From Pseudomonadota bacterium (GTDB taxonomy: Bacteria > Myxococcota_A > Polyangia > Polyangiales > Polyangiaceae), in the NCBI GenBank assembly GCA_023402175.1, contig JAEXCN010000057.1:1-6589 (forward strand): DNA of 6,589 bases, given 5' to 3'. Shown in pieces: positions 5,761-6,589 of the stretch. Every line of letters starts with the position of its first letter. The stretch's first letter is position 1. Below the pieces are notes generated by a model that was given only the letters and a program-made list of their open reading frames with translations, made no database searches and had not been told where the DNA came from. A program made the position numbers and the translations under genes.

Positions 5761-6589
5761 TCAGTGGACTGGATCGAGACCGGTGAGCACGAGCTGACGT
5801 TGCGCCATGCCTCCGGGGTAGGCGTAGCTCGCGTACGAGTCCCAGCCCCACAGCGTTGCGGTGAAGGGGCCGTCGCTCCGCATGCGCTGGACGCCGGTCT
5901 TGCACGTGCTCTCCCCGAACTTCTCTCCTGGACGATAGTGGTGCGAGAGATCGACGCGCCGGTACTCGTACTCGCCGCGGGTGCCGATCGGCTGAAAGCC
6001 GCTCAGGGTGCCAGCGCACTCGAGCCAGACGTCCTTGAACTCGCCGTTGGTCTTCGCGCGGACGATGACGAGCGATGTCTCCGCATACGTCGGATCGGCG
6101 TAGAAGCTGTACGCGTTCAGGTATTGACCCGCCGGGACGAGGTTCACGAATTCGGGATCGCCCATACTTCCGAATCCCTTCTCTCCAGTGATGAAGTCAC
6201 CGTCACCACCAGTCATGTATGCGGCTACGTAAATCGGGTGTTCCGCGTCCTGACTACGAACGACGAACGCGTCTCCCGTGCCGGACTGGAAGAGCGCCGC
6301 TTCCCCCGCCGAGAGCGTGGTCGGCGCGCCCGGTGGAATGGCAGGATCGTAGTCGAGCCGCGTTCCGTCGCGCGCCGCGACGATGCGATAGAGCACCGGC
6401 TCGTGCTCGTTCCCGAGGCGCGGGCGATACCCGATGGCGACGTACTCCGATCCCCACCGTTCGAAGCCCGGTAGCTGTTGCGAGAGGATATCGCAGGCTC
6501 CAGCGTTCAACGGCACGTTCGCGCAGCCATTCCCACCGAAGATGGTCGTGGGCTTGGTGGACTGCACGATGCTGCCTGTGAGCTCTTCG
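5761..6589 (-). CDS. IgGFc-binding-domain surface/secreted protein, partial (5' end outside window)
   Basis: The C-terminal 275 residues of a larger protein; the frame is still open at the window edge, reading ELTGSI before Val-Gln-Ser-Thr-Lys-Pro. The GTG at 6567 is therefore an internal codon and not a start. The sequence matches what I know of the IgGFc-binding protein N-terminal domain found in myxobacterial extracellular proteins and in animal FCGBP: GSIVQSTKPTTIFGGNGCANVP, then ACDILSQQLPGFERWGSEYV, LYRIVAARDGTRL, a DAFVVRS strand, the MTGGDGD and GDPEFVNLVPAGQYL segments, and the closing TATLWGWDSYASYAYPGG. Cysteines in pairs (NGCANVP/GACDIL and LECAGT/STCKTG) suggest disulfides in an exported protein. 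The stop comes about 15 residues after YPGG, as expected for a natural end. In myxobacteria such proteins are typically exported, often lipoproteins, with unknown ligand. IgG binding here should not be assumed. Confidence 0.85.
   Translation of the reverse strand, partial: EELTGSIVQSTKPTTIFGGNGCANVPLNAGACDILSQQLPGFERWGSEYVAIGYRPRLGNEHEPVLYRIVAARDGTRLDYDPAIPPGAPTTLSAGEAALFQSGTGDAFVVRSQDAEHPIYVAAYMTGGDGDFITGEKGFGSMGDPEFVNLVPAGQYLNAYSFYADPTYAETSLVIVRAKTNGEFKDVWLECAGTLSGFQPIGTRGEYEYRRVDLSHHYRPGEKFGESTCKTGVQRMRSDGPFTATLWGWDSYASYAYPGGMAQRQLVLTGLDPVH

Noticed and set aside
5605..6474. Long plus-strand frame opposite the IgGFc-domain gene (289 residues)
   Set aside because: The minus strand carries recognisable domain motifs throughout. 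The plus frame has none and is the mirror shadow of high third-position GC.

Overview
The window is a GC-rich bacterial chromosome segment (roughly two-thirds G+C by eye) packed with protein genes. I see no tRNA, rRNA, CRISPR array, insertion sequence or phage gene. An IgGFc-binding-type extracellular domain, an ECF sigma factor beside a single-pass membrane TPR-like protein, and Pro/Ala/Ser-rich envelope proteins with TTG/GTG starts together suggest a myxobacterium (Myxococcota, probably Polyangia). That placement is inference from gene content, not from a marker gene.

Left part (1-3110), three regulatory or metal-binding genes. A LuxR-type regulator with a GAF-like sensor region (36-1139, +) converges on a LysR-type regulator (1196-2098, -). 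The LysR gene is divergent from a hemerythrin-like di-iron protein (2230-2886, +) across a 131-bp intergenic region that holds a short perfect dyad and a wider inverted repeat. Shared control of the LysR/hemerythrin pair is the natural hypothesis. A perfect 11-bp hairpin (3007-3031) lies between the hemerythrin gene and the oppositely oriented block that follows, and probably ends transcription from one or both sides.

Middle part (3111-5571), all on the minus strand and read from high to low coordinates: a secreted two-domain protein with a probable beta-rich C-terminus (5571-4534, TTG start), an ECF sigma factor (4474-3926, GTG start), and a single-pass membrane protein with a periplasmic TPR-like domain (3929-3111) whose ATG overlaps the sigma factor stop (ATGA). 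This looks like a cell-envelope signalling module: exported protein, sigma factor and membrane partner. The membrane partner has no recognisable zinc-type anti-sigma motif, so its role as an anti-sigma factor is a hypothesis.

Right part (5761-6589): the C-terminal part of a surface or secreted protein with the IgGFc-binding N-terminal-type domain, on the minus strand, whose 5' end lies outside the window. The 189 bp between it and the secreted-protein gene hold a candidate promoter and an unexplained open frame with coding-like base composition.

The most interesting element is the exported protein / sigma / membrane-TPR trio. The divergent LysR-hemerythrin pair, with operator-like repeats, is second.
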